Below, piece after piece: positions 63,663 to 64,000 of a stretch of DNA of 64,000 bases. This stretch comes from Burkholderia sp. WSM2232 (GTDB taxonomy: Bacteria; Pseudomonadota; Gammaproteobacteria; Burkholderiales; Burkholderiaceae): positions 62,001-126,000 of the forward strand of contig NZ_AWZV01000008.1 in NCBI RefSeq assembly GCF_000472545.1, in the 5' to 3' direction. The notes under the pieces are model-generated. The model saw nothing but the letters and a program-made list of their open reading frames with translations. It was not told the origin of the DNA and made no database searches. The number at the start of each line of letters is the position of its first letter. The first letter of the stretch is position 1. The position numbers and the translations under genes are program-made.

Positions 63663-64000
63663 CTAGCCTGTGACGCGTGCGGGTTGTGAAGCGAAGCCGA
63701 AGAGCGCGTCGAGCGTGGCGTCGGGCTGCTCGGTCATCAGCGCATGCCCGGCTTCCAGTGTGATCGTGTCGACCGGATTGCCCGCCTGGGCGAGCGCATC
63801 TGCAAGCGCTTTGGCTGCGCGTGGCGGCGTCATCGCATCGCGGCGGCCCACCACGAGGCGCGTCGCACAGCGGACCTGGGCCGCCCGCACGAGGCCGTCC
63901 GCATAGTTGTTGCAAGCGGTGAAATCTGTGTGAAAGAGATGAGTCTCGCCTTTTGTCGACACGCGTTCCATGAGCCGCTGGTTCATGCCGTGCAGCCAGA
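63663..64000 (-). CDS. alpha/beta hydrolase, C-terminal part
   Basis: At least 112 residues; the frame is open to the right edge, so the N-terminus with the nucleophile is outside. The visible part has the C-terminal acid (TRLVVGRRDAMTPPRAAKALADAL) and the histidine (ITLEAGHALMTEQPDATLDALFGF) of an alpha/beta hydrolase fold. Substrate unknown. The 258-bp gap to the DUF962 gene shows no other gene. Confidence 0.85.
   Translation of the reverse strand, partial: WLHGMNQRLMERVSTKGETHLFHTDFTACNNYADGLVRAAQVRCATRLVVGRRDAMTPPRAAKALADALAQAGNPVDTITLEAGHALMTEQPDATLDALFGFASQPARVTG

Overview
The window is high-GC, gene-dense chromosomal DNA. Gene content and order (iolC-DUF2090 fusion with a sugar-type ABC transporter, a LysR-controlled FUSC efflux operon, PrpE, a YihY protein with an extra C-terminal region, many ATGA overlaps, GTG/TTG starts) point to a betaproteobacterium of the Burkholderia/Paraburkholderia group. 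I found no rRNA, tRNA, CRISPR array, insertion sequence or prophage. It reads as ordinary chromosome backbone with several catabolic and transport islands. Both edges cut a gene: an acid phosphatase on the left and an alpha/beta hydrolase on the right.

Region 1-11 kb: a lipoprotein acid phosphatase, divergent from a di-haem cytochrome c peroxidase; small envelope proteins; a Nudix hydrolase; glnS; gamma-glutamyltranspeptidase; an RBBP9-type serine hydrolase; a CaiB/BaiF CoA-transferase. Region 11-23 kb: alaS with a very strong terminator; a LysR regulator divergent from a YbfB-type MFS exporter; threonine aldolase; a zinc-ribbon Nudix protein; a hotdog thioesterase; and a complete livHMGF membrane/ATPase set without a substrate-binding protein. 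Region 23-25.5 kb: a 761-residue exported protein built from two copies of one uncharacterised domain.

Region 25.5-38 kb is a myo-inositol catabolic locus. The minus strand carries binding protein - permease - ATPase - iolC(DUF2090 fusion) - iolD - iolE - iolB. The divergent plus strand carries an RpiR-type iolR - iolG - second Gfo/Idh/MocA dehydrogenase. The control region between them holds a perfect GGAA-N6-TTCC palindrome, the site described for rhizobial RpiR-type IolR. Uptake, oxidation, dehydration, ring opening, isomerisation, phosphorylation and probably aldol cleavage are therefore all encoded here; malonate-semialdehyde dehydrogenase (iolA) is not.

Region 38-49 kb is housekeeping: a TusA-like protein, galU, valS, uvrD, a methylthioadenosine/SAH nucleosidase, prpE and a fosmidomycin-resistance-type MFS exporter. 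Region 49-64 kb: a chemoreceptor with a possible flagellar-sigma promoter; a four-gene efflux operon (outer-membrane lipoprotein, FUSC pump, DUF1656, HlyD adaptor) divergent from its likely LysR regulator; a 52-residue membrane peptide; a metallophosphoesterase with an FAD oxidoreductase; WrbA with DUF2069; YihY; and a DUF962/Mpo1-like protein.

A recurring oddity is short perfect or near-perfect tandem repeats, often 12 bp, at gene starts and convergent junctions. The best leads are the duplicated-domain protein at 23177-25462, the Lys-to-Arg change in the LivF P-loop, the binding-protein-less livHMGF cluster with an extended LivM, the iol operator, and the Pho-box-like array upstream of the acid phosphatase.
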